In this document: one piece after another, positions 1-7,381 of the stretch
Position numbering within the stretch: position 1 is the stretch's first letter
Layout of the letters: every line of letters starts with the position of its first letter
DNA from: Deltaproteobacteria bacterium
GTDB taxonomy: Bacteria > Myxococcota_C > UBA6777
NCBI GenBank assembly: GCA_002731275.1
Contig: PCBK01000138.1
Location: forward strand, 1 to 34,771
DNA length: 34,771 nt
Reading direction: 5' to 3'
Made by a program: the position numbers and the translations under genes
Notes under the pieces: generated by a model
Told to the model about the DNA's origin: nothing
Databases searched by the model: none
The model's input: only the letters and a program-made list of their open reading frames with translations

Positions 1-182
1 AACGAACTCCCCATCCCCCAAAAGACCTTCCAACTCCACCAAAATGGTTTCCAAATGAACAAAACACCATGACAGTTCATCTGATGGATGCAGGAGCAAA
101 TCCCTTCAACATCCAGAGACACAATACTCCTGTTATATCCACAAGAGCCCTACACAGCCCTGTTTCGCAAGTCAAATAGATA

Positions 183-312
183 GCTGCAACACGCCGAAGG
201 CGTCAACAGGAGGGGAAGGCAAGCGAAGCGCGCCAGGGGATGCCCATGTATCCCCGTTAGAAAGGGCAAGTGGAAACTTGCCTCATCCCGTGCAGCGTGT
301 CGGGTAGATAGC
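183..312. other. Multi-hairpin structured element in the non-coding region 1-440
   Basis: No convincing gene is visible in 1-440. Within it, four small hairpins follow one another: 191-203 (ACGCC/GGCGT, 3-base loop), 218-234 (GGC-GCG/CGC-GCC with an AA bulge), 236-255 (GGGGAT/ATCCCC) and 265-282 (GGCAAGT/ACTTGCC closing a GGAA loop of the GNRA type). GCTGCA at 183-188 can pair with TGCAGC at 291-296 and enclose all four. TAGATAGC occurs directly repeated at 177-184 and 305-312, just outside. It could be a structured RNA, a repeat element or a leader of the gene at 441. I matched it to no known riboswitch or ncRNA family. Confidence 0.4.
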
Positions 313-440
313 ATCACACAAGTACGCAAAATCAGCACAACGTCTCACAATCGTTGTCGTCATGTGGACGTCATCCTCATCAGCTGGTATGTTCTGGTTG
401 TGTCAGAGACCCCAAACCCCCTACAGGAGGCTCGCGTCGA

Positions 441-884
441 ATGCTCTCAGCCAACACACTCCATCTTTTACTTGTCCTCGCAGGGATTGGACAACTCGTT
501 CTCATCGTAGGAAGCCTTGCGATCCCAACAGTGCTCAAGTGGCGTGAACAGATGACGGACTGGCCGATCTTGCTGCGTCAGATGTTTTGGAATTACGCGG
601 CATACATATGGCTCACAAATCTGTCTTTTGGCCTGCTCTCCACCTTCCGTCCACAGTGGCTCCTCGATGGCTCTCCTCTCGGTGGTGTCGTCGCGGGATT
701 CATCTTTGTGTATTGGGGTGTGCGTGTGCTCGTGCAATTTTTCTACTTCGACATCTCAGAGCTACCGAATGACTGGTTCCACACCCTCGCCAGATACGCA
801 CTTGATGCCCTCTTTATCGCATTGACATGTATCTATGGATATATCTTCGTCATGCAATGGTTAGGGCATTTGCCCCTCAAGTAA
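441..884 (+). CDS. Small integral membrane protein, partner of the MBOAT gene
   Basis: The 147-residue protein is strongly hydrophobic, with about four predicted membrane segments: near residues 5-25, 45-62, 70-92 and 115-138. I do not recognise a named family. The reading frame is open further upstream to 354, but the ATG at 441 is preceded by AGGAGG at 425-430 with good spacing, so I use 441. Its stop lies 12 bases before the ATG of the acyltransferase-like gene, whose ribosome binding site sits in the gap. The two are probably co-transcribed, and the small protein may assist or regulate the acyltransferase. That role is inference from position only. Confidence 0.75.
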   Translation: MLSANTLHLLLVLAGIGQLVLIVGSLAIPTVLKWREQMTDWPILLRQMFWNYAAYIWLTNLSFGLLSTFRPQWLLDGSPLGGVVAGFIFVYWGVRVLVQFFYFDISELPNDWFHTLARYALDALFIALTCIYGYIFVMQWLGHLPLK

Positions 885-896
885 AGGAGTGGAGTG

Positions 897-1874
897 ATGG
901 AAGCCTATCTTCCGAAGACATGGATGCATGCCTATTTGATCCTGGCATGGCTCTTTTTGACGCTGCTGGTGGGATACTTTGTCACACAGTGGACCAAACG
1001 CATTCTGATGAGGAGCGTGGCCTGGTCGTGGGTCGCGCTGTCCTTTGTGGGTGCGCACTTGATGTGTGTCGATGAACCAGCGGGCTTCAGGATGCTCGCG
1101 ATCTGTGGTGTGGTGTTATTCGCGATGAAGATCGTCGTCGCAGCCGAGATGAAGATAAACAAAGACCTCTCACTGACATGGACACAGTGGTTCTCTTGGG
1201 CAGGTTTTTGGCCCGGCATGAAGCCTTCTTTATTCGCAGAAGACAAGAATCCAGACCACAAAGAAGGCCGGGATTTGCTGCTTCGTGGTGTGCTCCGGTT
1301 GTCGACAGGTGTGTCGTTGTTGGTGTTGGCCCACTTTACGTGGGTGTGGACCACTTCGAAGGTGCTCGCGACGATCTTCGCGTTGCCAGGAATAAGTTTG
1401 GTGTTGCACTTTGGTATCTTCAATATTCTTGCAGGTGTGTGGAGATATATTGGGGTCAAGACGTATGTATTGTTCCCGGCACCATTGTATGCGACGAGTT
1501 TGACGGAGTTTTGGGGGCGACGTTGGAACCTCCCCTTCACAGAGATGACACAACGCGCTGTGTATTGGCCGTTATCTGGCGTCTTTGGCAAAAATATTGC
1601 AGCCGTCGCGGGGTTTGTATGTTCGGGTCTGTTGCACGAGTTGGCGATCAGTGTACCCGTTCAGTCGGGCTATGGATTGCCTTCGTTGTACTTTGTGCTA
1701 CATGGAGGGCTGGTAATCGTCGAACGCTCCTACCTTTCAAAGGCCGAATGGTTTGTCACACGACCGTGGCTCGGTAGATTGTGGACGTTGTTGTGGTTGG
1801 CGGCGCCCATGCCCATGTTGTTCCACCCGGCCTTTTTACGCGGTGTGATCTGGCCAATCATCGGCGTCATATAG
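897..1874 (+). CDS. Wax-synthase-like membrane-bound O-acyltransferase (MBOAT family)
   Basis: This 325-residue multi-pass membrane protein resembles the wax synthase-like branch of the MBOAT superfamily, which transfers acyl groups from acyl-CoA to an alcohol. Two hallmark motifs are visible: FWGRRWN at residues 205-211 and SGLLHE at 243-248, which supplies the conserved membrane-embedded catalytic His247. About eight hydrophobic segments are present. A GTG at 894 directly precedes the ATG at 897. The AAGGAG at 884-889 fits the ATG better. The substrate cannot be read from the sequence; wax ester or other neutral lipid formation, or O-acylation of a surface molecule, are the family options. 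It follows the small membrane protein gene in an apparent two-gene operon. Confidence 0.8.
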   Translation: MEAYLPKTWMHAYLILAWLFLTLLVGYFVTQWTKRILMRSVAWSWVALSFVGAHLMCVDEPAGFRMLAICGVVLFAMKIVVAAEMKINKDLSLTWTQWFSWAGFWPGMKPSLFAEDKNPDHKEGRDLLLRGVLRLSTGVSLLVLAHFTWVWTTSKVLATIFALPGISLVLHFGIFNILAGVWRYIGVKTYVLFPAPLYATSLTEFWGRRWNLPFTEMTQRAVYWPLSGVFGKNIAAVAGFVCSGLLHELAISVPVQSGYGLPSLYFVLHGGLVIVERSYLSKAEWFVTRPWLGRLWTLLWLAAPMPMLFHPAFLRGVIWPIIGVI

Positions 1875-2131
1875 AATGTAAACCATCAAATGCCAAATTA
1901 TGACATTCACGATGTGTAGCACAGATATAACTATAACTATCTCGCAAGGTATCGAGACAATACAACAGGGAACATCAAGGATTTTTCTATTTGTACGATC
2001 AGGTTCGTCCAAGAAAGAAGAGCGGAAGAAAAAAATTCGAAGAGGCATGACCTCGAAGCTCACAAAAACAGATCGCAGGACACAACAAGATCATGTATCA
2101 TCCAGCTTGAACGGAAATCCCTGTCTGTGAC

Positions 2132-2160
2132 AGGACACGTGACCTTGAGGCACGTGTCCT
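2132..2160 (+). promoter_or_regulatory. 10-bp perfect hairpin in the leader of the gene at 2201
   Basis: AGGACACGTG (2132-2141) and CACGTGTCCT (2151-2160) form a perfect 10-bp inverted repeat around a 9-base loop, 40 bases before the start codon at 2201. No T-tract follows, so it is not a classical terminator. It could be an mRNA-stabilising or attenuating leader hairpin, or an operator. The rest of the 1875-2200 gap is AT-rich and holds no convincing gene; a 76-codon frame at 1900-2130 lacks a ribosome binding site and looks like chance. Confidence 0.45.
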
Positions 2161-2200
2161 GAATGGGTTGGAACCATCAAAAACGAGAGGTTATGCTTTT

Positions 2201-2731
2201 ATGAGACACAATCATACATACTTACTGCTCTTCTCTTTGGTTGCTTTTTTGCTGCTCCCACACACGGCCTTTGCCAAAGAAAGTCCCCATAAACCCATCG
2301 CATCTTTGCGTGTGTCTGTGATCAGTGGTATCCCAGATATACTCGGCGCATCACTCTCCTTGAAGATGTTCCACCCCTTCGAGCTAGAAGCAGGCGCCTC
2401 CTCACTCGTCCTTGGGTACAGTTTCTACGGAAAAGCCGGCGCCTCCTTGCAGATCTTTGACAACAGACTCCCCATTGGGACAGGTTGGAGCGTCCGGGGA
2501 CTCTTGATGGGGGGATATCGATTTATCCAGGGAGAGATCTTTGGCAACGCGACCTCCCACGCGGTCATGTTGACCGCCGGGATCGAAGCCACCCTCTGGC
2601 TGTTCGCTCACTTTGGCTTGGAACTTCAACTCTCAGCTGGCGCTGGCTATATGCTCGATCGCCAGAACACCAGCAACCAAGATCTTGGTTTCTTCCCAGA
2701 TCTCAGAGCCTCCCTTGGGATCGCCTTCTGA
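2201..2731 (+). CDS. Exported protein, probable small outer-membrane beta-barrel
   Basis: The 176-residue product begins with a basic N-terminus, a long hydrophobic core and an Ala-Phe-Ala cleavage site near residue 25, so it is secreted. The mature part alternates polar and hydrophobic residues with many Gly and aromatic residues and ends in Phe. That pattern is typical of small outer-membrane beta-barrels. I do not recognise a specific family. The frame opens at 2168, but the ATG at 2201 directly begins the signal peptide and is preceded by GAGAGG at 2185-2190, so 2201 is chosen. It stands alone, converging on the minus-strand pair 2738-3963. Confidence 0.7.
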   Translation: MRHNHTYLLLFSLVAFLLLPHTAFAKESPHKPIASLRVSVISGIPDILGASLSLKMFHPFELEAGASSLVLGYSFYGKAGASLQIFDNRLPIGTGWSVRGLLMGGYRFIQGEIFGNATSHAVMLTAGIEATLWLFAHFGLELQLSAGAGYMLDRQNTSNQDLGFFPDLRASLGIAF

Positions 2732-2737
2732 GAGAAA

Positions 2738-3076
2738 TCATCCACCACCGCCATGATTGAGTGTCTTGAAAAGATACGCATCTCCCAAGTACACCCCCAA
2801 CACCATCAACAGATACAAGACAACGAAGAGCACAAAGAGCCGCTTGCTTTGGCTCCATCCCACAGCCACAATCCCACCTGCAAAGAGCAGACTCACCCCT
2901 ACGAATGGATAATACAACCACAACAACGCCCGCTCGTACTCCGTCTTGTGGCCATCAAAGAAGCCAACCCACCGAATGAGCAAAAAGTAGATCGCAACAG
3001 GCAACAAACAAGCCACCACCGCAAAAGCCACGGATAAAGGACGCATCCAATGATTATCTGTGTTTTCTTCAATCAT
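2738..3076 (-). CDS. Small membrane protein coupled to the DUF547 lipoprotein gene
   Basis: The 112-residue protein has three clear hydrophobic segments, near residues 12-33, 50-70 and 76-98, separated by a short charged loop and ending in a Gly-rich tail. No family is recognised. A longer open frame runs back to 3295, but that part is only the other frame of the lipoprotein gene. The ATG at 3076 overlaps the TGA of the upstream gene in an ATGA arrangement and has AAGGAG nine bases before it. Translational coupling therefore supports this start and a shared function with the DUF547 protein. Confidence 0.65.
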   Translation of the reverse strand: MIEENTDNHWMRPLSVAFAVVACLLPVAIYFLLIRWVGFFDGHKTEYERALLWLYYPFVGVSLLFAGGIVAVGWSQSKRLFVLFVVLYLLMVLGVYLGDAYLFKTLNHGGGG

Positions 3077-3963
3077 CGAGAGCGGCTCCTTCTGGTGGAT
3101 GGCTGCGTTTTTCTTTTTGGACCAGCCTGATCGTTGAGTCGCCAATCGTACTTGATAAACTGAATTGTAAAGCCTTCTTCTGGGAGCTGCTTTGTCTTGG
3201 GTCGATACATGTTGATGTAGGTGATGATCGCGTCGAAGGCTTCTGACGTGAGCTTCCTGACTTTCAAATGGTCGGTAAAGTCGCTGCGATACCATTTAAA
3301 CAAAGACGTCAGATGGATCACACGTTCCTCCTCGTCAATACGGACATTTCGCGTCTCCAACAAAAACGCCTTCGTCTCGCGGGTCAGCTCTGCGTCCAAT
3401 GTCTTCCCTCTGAAGGCTTTACGAGGCAGTTTAGGACAACCAAGAGACGCACAATTCAGGGCAAAGTGGATACGTGGCTCCTTGAAGACCTTTCTGAGCA
3501 GTTCTTGTTCGAGGACATGAGGGCTCATCTTTTGACCACCGTAGATAAATTTGCTGAGCGCAAAAAAAGAAGCCCGCCTAGCTTTGCTGTCGAGGTGCGT
3601 CCATTTGGGAAAACGCAAGGCGTTCTTGAGGATCGTCGCGTTGTATGCGTTGAGCCAGTATGCCAACTTGTCCTGCTTTGTCACAAAGAGTTTGGGGTGT
3701 GTGCGTGGACTGACCTTTCCCATCACATCGATATATGTGTCGATCCCAGAAGGATCTTTTCGTAGGGCTTTGTAATCGACCAAACCATCTTTATCGACGT
3801 ACTTTTGCAGGACTTTGTCGAGCACTCCGGGGAGATCTTTTGCGAGCAGGAGCGCCTCTTTCATCGACAGCTTGTCGACCTTGACGACCTCCGAACACCC
3901 CATACACAGCGACAAACACACAAACATCCCTAACAAACAGTATCTTCGGATAGACAACTTCAT
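3073..3963 (-). CDS. DUF547-domain lipoprotein
   Basis: This 296-residue protein matches the DUF547 family. It carries the series KLAYWLNAYNATILK, a KFIYGG segment, EPRIHFALNCASLGCP and LFKWYRSDF. The conserved Cys pair in NCASLGCP and the surrounding His suggest a catalytic or metal-binding site, but the family's activity is not established. The N-terminus has a hydrophobic signal with Leu-Cys-Met-Gly-Cys, so it is probably lipidated at Cys23 and faces the periplasm or outer membrane. The start at 3963 places the signal peptide correctly; the frame extends to 3984 without a better start. It overlaps the small membrane protein gene by four bases. Confidence 0.85.
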   Translation of the reverse strand: MKLSIRRYCLLGMFVCLSLCMGCSEVVKVDKLSMKEALLLAKDLPGVLDKVLQKYVDKDGLVDYKALRKDPSGIDTYIDVMGKVSPRTHPKLFVTKQDKLAYWLNAYNATILKNALRFPKWTHLDSKARRASFFALSKFIYGGQKMSPHVLEQELLRKVFKEPRIHFALNCASLGCPKLPRKAFRGKTLDAELTRETKAFLLETRNVRIDEEERVIHLTSLFKWYRSDFTDHLKVRKLTSEAFDAIITYINMYRPKTKQLPEEGFTIQFIKYDWRLNDQAGPKRKTQPSTRRSRSR

Positions 3964-3988
3964 CAAAACAACCTCACAGCGCATCCAA

Positions 3989-4016
3989 TTGACATATCTT
4001 CCAAAGATACGAGAAT
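3989..4016 (+). promoter_or_regulatory. Candidate sigma-70-type promoter with a palindrome in its spacer
   Basis: TTGACA at 3989-3994 is followed after 16 bases by GAGAAT at 4011-4016, about 60 bases before the GTG of the crotonase gene. The spacer is almost filled by a perfect inverted repeat, TATCTT-cca-AAGATA (3995-4009). A protein bound there would block RNA polymerase, so an operator is plausible. The intergenic region is divergent, so the DUF547 operon could share the control. Confidence 0.45.
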
Positions 4017-4076
4017 AGGCACGAAAAGAAAAGAGCGTCTACAAGACCACACCACCAAGCACCGAAGGAGAAGAGA

Positions 4077-4862
4077 GTGGAAACATTTGAAACGTTGACC
4101 TTTGTCGTAGAGGGACATGTCGCGCTGATTGGCCTTAACAGACCAGAGAAACGAAACGCTTTCAACATCAAGATGCTGCACGAACTTGCGCAGGCCTACA
4201 CCCGCCTAGAAGACGATGATCAGCTCTGGTGTGGTGTGTTGTTCGCCCACGGAGATCACTTTACAGCGGGCCTGGATCTCGCAGAAGTCGGTCCGGCAGT
4301 CTCCTCAGGGGCACCACTCTTTCCAGAAAACACAGTCGATCCACTCGGCTTATCAGGGCGTCCGCGGGATACACCTGTGATCTGTGCGATCCAAGGTTGG
4401 TCGTTGACCATTGGCATCGAGCTGGCGCTCGCGAGTGACATCAATCTCGCGGCAGAGGGCGCGAAGTTCTCACAAATGGAGATCAAACGAGGCATCATGC
4501 CCTTTGGTGGTGCGACCATGAGACTCCCACAACGTGCGGGGTGGGGAAACGCCATGAGATATCTACTCACAGGTGACACCTTTGGCCCCGAAGTCGCGAA
4601 AGAACTTGGTCTCATACAAGAGATCACGACGAAAGAAGACCTCCTCGGAAAAGCCCAAGAGCTCGCACAAAAAGTCGCTAAGCAAGCTCCTCTTGGTGTG
4701 CAAGCCACGATGCGATCTGCCAGAATGTCTGTCGAACAAGGTTTTGAGGCAGCGCGTGATGTCCTGATCGACGAGGCGAGAAAGTTGATGGAGTCCGAAG
4801 ACGCTGCTGAAGGCTTGATGTCATTTGTAGAGCGTCGTGAAGCGAACTTCAAAGGTAAGTAA
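4077..4862 (+). CDS. Enoyl-CoA hydratase/isomerase (crotonase) family protein
   Basis: The 261-residue protein has the size and motifs of soluble crotonases, which hydrate, isomerise or cleave CoA thioesters. The N-terminal LNRPEKRNAFN is the CoA-binding signature. HFTAGLDL and the Gly-rich helix around IQGWSLTIGIELAL form the oxyanion hole. Both classical acidic positions are retained: the Glu in GIELAL and the Glu in QMEI. Hydratase chemistry is therefore possible, although the usual GGG of the oxyanion helix is altered to TIG. It starts with GTG at 4077, preceded by AAGGAG at 4065-4070. It is apparently monocistronic, so the pathway cannot be named from context. Confidence 0.85.
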   Translation: METFETLTFVVEGHVALIGLNRPEKRNAFNIKMLHELAQAYTRLEDDDQLWCGVLFAHGDHFTAGLDLAEVGPAVSSGAPLFPENTVDPLGLSGRPRDTPVICAIQGWSLTIGIELALASDINLAAEGAKFSQMEIKRGIMPFGGATMRLPQRAGWGNAMRYLLTGDTFGPEVAKELGLIQEITTKEDLLGKAQELAQKVAKQAPLGVQATMRSARMSVEQGFEAARDVLIDEARKLMESEDAAEGLMSFVERREANFKGK

Positions 4863-4927
4863 CTCGCGGCGTCCAACAATACATACGGGGAATAGTCGAT
4901 GAGAAGGGGTTGTTACAACAAGAGAGC

Positions 4928-4993
4928 GTAGACATCCACCATTTTTTTCTGAACAAATACAAGAAAGTGGACGTCTACTTAAAGTGTGGATGT
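4928..4993. repeat. Inverted repeat with an extra half-site
   Basis: GTAGACATCCAC (4928-4939) and GTGGACGTCTAC (4967-4978) are inverted repeats matching at 11 of 12 positions across a 27-base loop. On the minus strand the one mismatch becomes a G-U wobble. A further GTGGATGT copy lies at 4986-4993. The repeats sit between the crotonase gene and the exported-protein gene. They could be binding half-sites or a processing hairpin. No T-tract follows the second arm. Nothing else is apparent in the 293-base gap except the promoter at 5080. Confidence 0.35.
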
Positions 4994-5079
4994 GAATACG
5001 CATCTGCAAACTATGACACATCATGACCACAAAGACAGCTATGCTACACAACAAAGGTCATGTGAAAACGGGTGATTCC

Positions 5080-5108
5080 TTGACAGCAAAAGACACCCTG
5101 TCCATGAT
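5080..5108 (+). promoter_or_regulatory. Candidate promoter for the exported protein gene
   Basis: A perfect -35 hexamer TTGACA (5080-5085) is followed after 17 bases by CATGAT (5103-5108), which matches the -10 consensus at four of six positions. It lies 47 bases before the start codon at 5156. This is a consensus-based prediction. Confidence 0.45.
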
Positions 5109-5155
5109 GATCATATGTGAATCAGCAACCTCAGTCGCAACGTAAGGAGAGGCGC

Positions 5156-6094
5156 ATGTTCAAACAAACTCTCGCTTCTTGCATCATCGCCGGTGTTTTT
5201 AGCTTGTCTAGCGCCCCCGCTATGGCTGCAAAGAACACCAAACCATCCAACACCATTCAAATCTCACAAAAATCCAGGCAACTCATCAAGATCGCGAAAA
5301 AACAACTCACGAGCGAATTACGTGTCAGTCTTCGCAATCGTTGTTATTCGACGAAGCCTGCGATCAAACCCATCCTCGACACACACGACCTGATCAGCCT
5401 CAAAGAGCGAGAACGTCGCATTGTCGCGTTGGAGTTGAAGCTCAAGCGCATCGATGGCTACTTGGAGCTGCTCAAAAAAGCCTACAAGGGCAAAGAGTAC
5501 GAACAAAAAGTGATGGAGGTCGGTTACATCGTCTCCGACGGGATGATGACCCTCAGCACCTTCTTTGCCACCAAATTTTTTGGTAGCACCCCGTGGCTTA
5601 GCATTGTTCTCCCTGTCGCACTCAAAGTGACGAGCCGCTCATTGTCATCAGACACCAAGAACATCGTGACACCCCAAAAGCTCTCTCTGCAAGCGAGCAA
5701 AGAGATGGACAGGATCGTGCAACTCGTACAATTCAAAAAGAATCCTGGACCTTACAACGGTGTCATCTGTTACCTGACCGCACCAAAGATGGCGAATGGC
5801 AAGGCATGTCGTCCGGATCATCCGTTCATCATTCAGCAAGCAAAGGCGATCGGTACTCTGTGGCAGAAAAGCCAAAAGGATCTCAACAGCAGGTATGCTT
5901 GGTGGCTCGCTCCGATGGTCGAATTCTTGACCAAACATGAGCTAAAAGTCATCCAAAATGAGAAGAACTTCATCCTCATCTCATCGGGATTGCTTCGCAC
6001 CCAAAAGCAATTCCTCAAAAAGATGCTCGAAGTGCTCAAAAACGACTACAAAGCCCACGGCTGCAAGCACCTCGGTCCCTTCCTCAAATCATAA
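5156..6094 (+). CDS. Exported protein of unknown function
   Basis: The 312-residue protein has a typical signal peptide ending Ala-Met-Ala-Ala near residue 25, so it is exported. The mature region is Lys-rich and largely helical, with a charged stretch around residues 85-120 and a hydrophobic patch around residues 130-165 that could associate with a membrane. Three or four Cys are scattered. I recognise no family. The ATG at 5156 has AAGGAGA at 5144-5150. The longer frame from 5117 would bury the signal peptide and is rejected. It converges on the solute-binding-protein gene. Confidence 0.7.
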   Translation: MFKQTLASCIIAGVFSLSSAPAMAAKNTKPSNTIQISQKSRQLIKIAKKQLTSELRVSLRNRCYSTKPAIKPILDTHDLISLKERERRIVALELKLKRIDGYLELLKKAYKGKEYEQKVMEVGYIVSDGMMTLSTFFATKFFGSTPWLSIVLPVALKVTSRSLSSDTKNIVTPQKLSLQASKEMDRIVQLVQFKKNPGPYNGVICYLTAPKMANGKACRPDHPFIIQQAKAIGTLWQKSQKDLNSRYAWWLAPMVEFLTKHELKVIQNEKNFILISSGLLRTQKQFLKKMLEVLKNDYKAHGCKHLGPFLKS

Positions 6095-6154
6095 CCGCTT
6101 TCGATATATACCGAACGATCCCCTCTTCCCCTTTTCCCAAAACAAACGTCTGAA

Positions 6155-7066
6155 TTAGAGCCACTGACGCTGGAGATACGCGAGTTCGCCAGAGTTTGCG
6201 AGGTCGAGGAGCGCAGCGTTGATCGCCTTCAACAGGTGAGTGTTGCTCTTGTTGACGCCCACACCGTACATCTCAGCCTGACCGAGAGAACGAGCGATAC
6301 GGTAGTTTTTGTTGGAGCTGCGGATCATGTGGATTCCGATAGGTTGATCTGCGATCGCGTAGTCGATTTCGCCAGCGCTCATCGCGAAGATGATCTCGTT
6401 GTAGTCGTTAAATTGAACAACAGTGCCCTTCAATCCCTTGATCTTAGGCATGGTCGTCCCACGGACAACAGCGATCACAGGTTCTTTTGCGGTCATTGGC
6501 TTGCGCTCAATGAGGACCTTGTCTGTCTTGTAGTAGATACGTGAGAATCCAACTTGCTTTGCACGTTTGGCGGTCTTCGAGAAGGACGCGACGACAAAGT
6601 CACAACGGTTTTGAAGCAAGCTCTTCACGCGTTTTTTGGCTTGGACGATCTTCCAGGAGATGTGGAGGTTCTTTTTGAAGTGGATGCTCAAACGCTTCCC
6701 GAGGAGACGTGCGAGATGAATATCAAAGCCAGTCAGTTTTCCGCCTGACAGGTAACCAAATGGTGGAATGTCTGCACGAACACAGACACGCAAGACTTGG
6801 CTGTTGAGGATCTGAGAGAGGCGGCTGTATGCGGGAGGATTTTTGTGTGACGCCGAATCAATTTGATAGAGAGGGACCAACTTGTCTTCCCCTTTTTTCG
6901 CAGAAGGCGCAACAACACGCGCAAGAGGAACAGCAGAGACACTCTCAGCCTTCTTGGCTGCTGCTTTTCGGGTGGTGGGTTTCTTGGCCGGCGTTTTTTT
7001 ATCCTGACTTTGTGCAAACGCTGGTACAAGCATACAAATAATCACAATCGCGAGCGCTCTTTTCAT
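6155..7066 (-). CDS. Periplasmic solute-binding protein, family 3
   Basis: After a signal peptide (about residues 1-18) comes a Lys/Ala-rich spacer of roughly 70 residues, then a bacterial extracellular solute-binding domain of family 3 (about residues 90-303). Recognisable family segments include LRVCVRADIPPFGYL, GFDIHLARLLGKRL, CDFVVASFSKTAKRA and DYAIADQP. These proteins bind amino acids or similar small polar molecules for ABC transporters, or act as sensor domains. No permease or ATPase gene is adjacent, so the partner is elsewhere or it works alone. The basic spacer is unusual for a free periplasmic binding protein. The start at 7066 has GGAGG just upstream. Confidence 0.85.
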   Translation of the reverse strand: MKRALAIVIICMLVPAFAQSQDKKTPAKKPTTRKAAAKKAESVSAVPLARVVAPSAKKGEDKLVPLYQIDSASHKNPPAYSRLSQILNSQVLRVCVRADIPPFGYLSGGKLTGFDIHLARLLGKRLSIHFKKNLHISWKIVQAKKRVKSLLQNRCDFVVASFSKTAKRAKQVGFSRIYYKTDKVLIERKPMTAKEPVIAVVRGTTMPKIKGLKGTVVQFNDYNEIIFAMSAGEIDYAIADQPIGIHMIRSSNKNYRIARSLGQAEMYGVGVNKSNTHLLKAINAALLDLANSGELAYLQRQWL

Positions 7067-7098
7067 CACGAAACCTCCAATGACAAACACGGTTTAAT

Positions 7099-7140
7099 GG
7101 GGTCTTCTCGCAACATCATGTCCGGTAAGACCCCGGACAT
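7099..7140 (-). promoter_or_regulatory. Candidate leader pseudoknot or switch before the solute-binding-protein gene
   Basis: ATGTCCGG (7118-7125) and CCGGACAT (7133-7140) form a perfect 8-bp hairpin. Its loop overlaps AAGACCCC (7127-7134), which is perfectly complementary to GGGGTCTT (7099-7106). On the minus strand this gives either an H-type pseudoknot or two competing hairpins, about 33 bases before the start codon at 7066. This could be a ligand-responsive or translational control element; no known riboswitch class was matched. It could also serve the end of the protease transcript. The rest of the 7067-7381 gap shows no gene. Confidence 0.4.
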
Positions 7141-7381
7141 ATCCCCGTCAAGTCAGGGCTTTATGTCATGAGAATAGATGTAGATGTTAATTCATAGAAC
7201 GAATCCACCATCACGCCGAAAATATCATCTATTTTACAGGCGCGACATCCAGAAACATTCACATTGTCACATTGAGAGACGCATTCATCATACAAAGCCG
7301 CCCCTCCTTGTCAATACAATCACAAACGGCAAACACTCAAGACCAGCCCACGTGATGCGTAAAAAAGTCAGCAGGAATACG

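Noticed and set aside
150-338. Minus-strand 62-codon frame with a plausible start
   Set aside because: It coincides with the hairpin cluster, has no ribosome binding site and no protein-like composition.
1900-2130. 76-codon plus-strand frame after the MBOAT gene
   Set aside because: AT-rich composition, no ribosome site, no family-like sequence.
4928-4978. Rho-independent terminator after the crotonase gene
   Set aside because: The stem has a mismatch, a long loop and no T-tract after its second arm; the run of T lies inside the loop instead.
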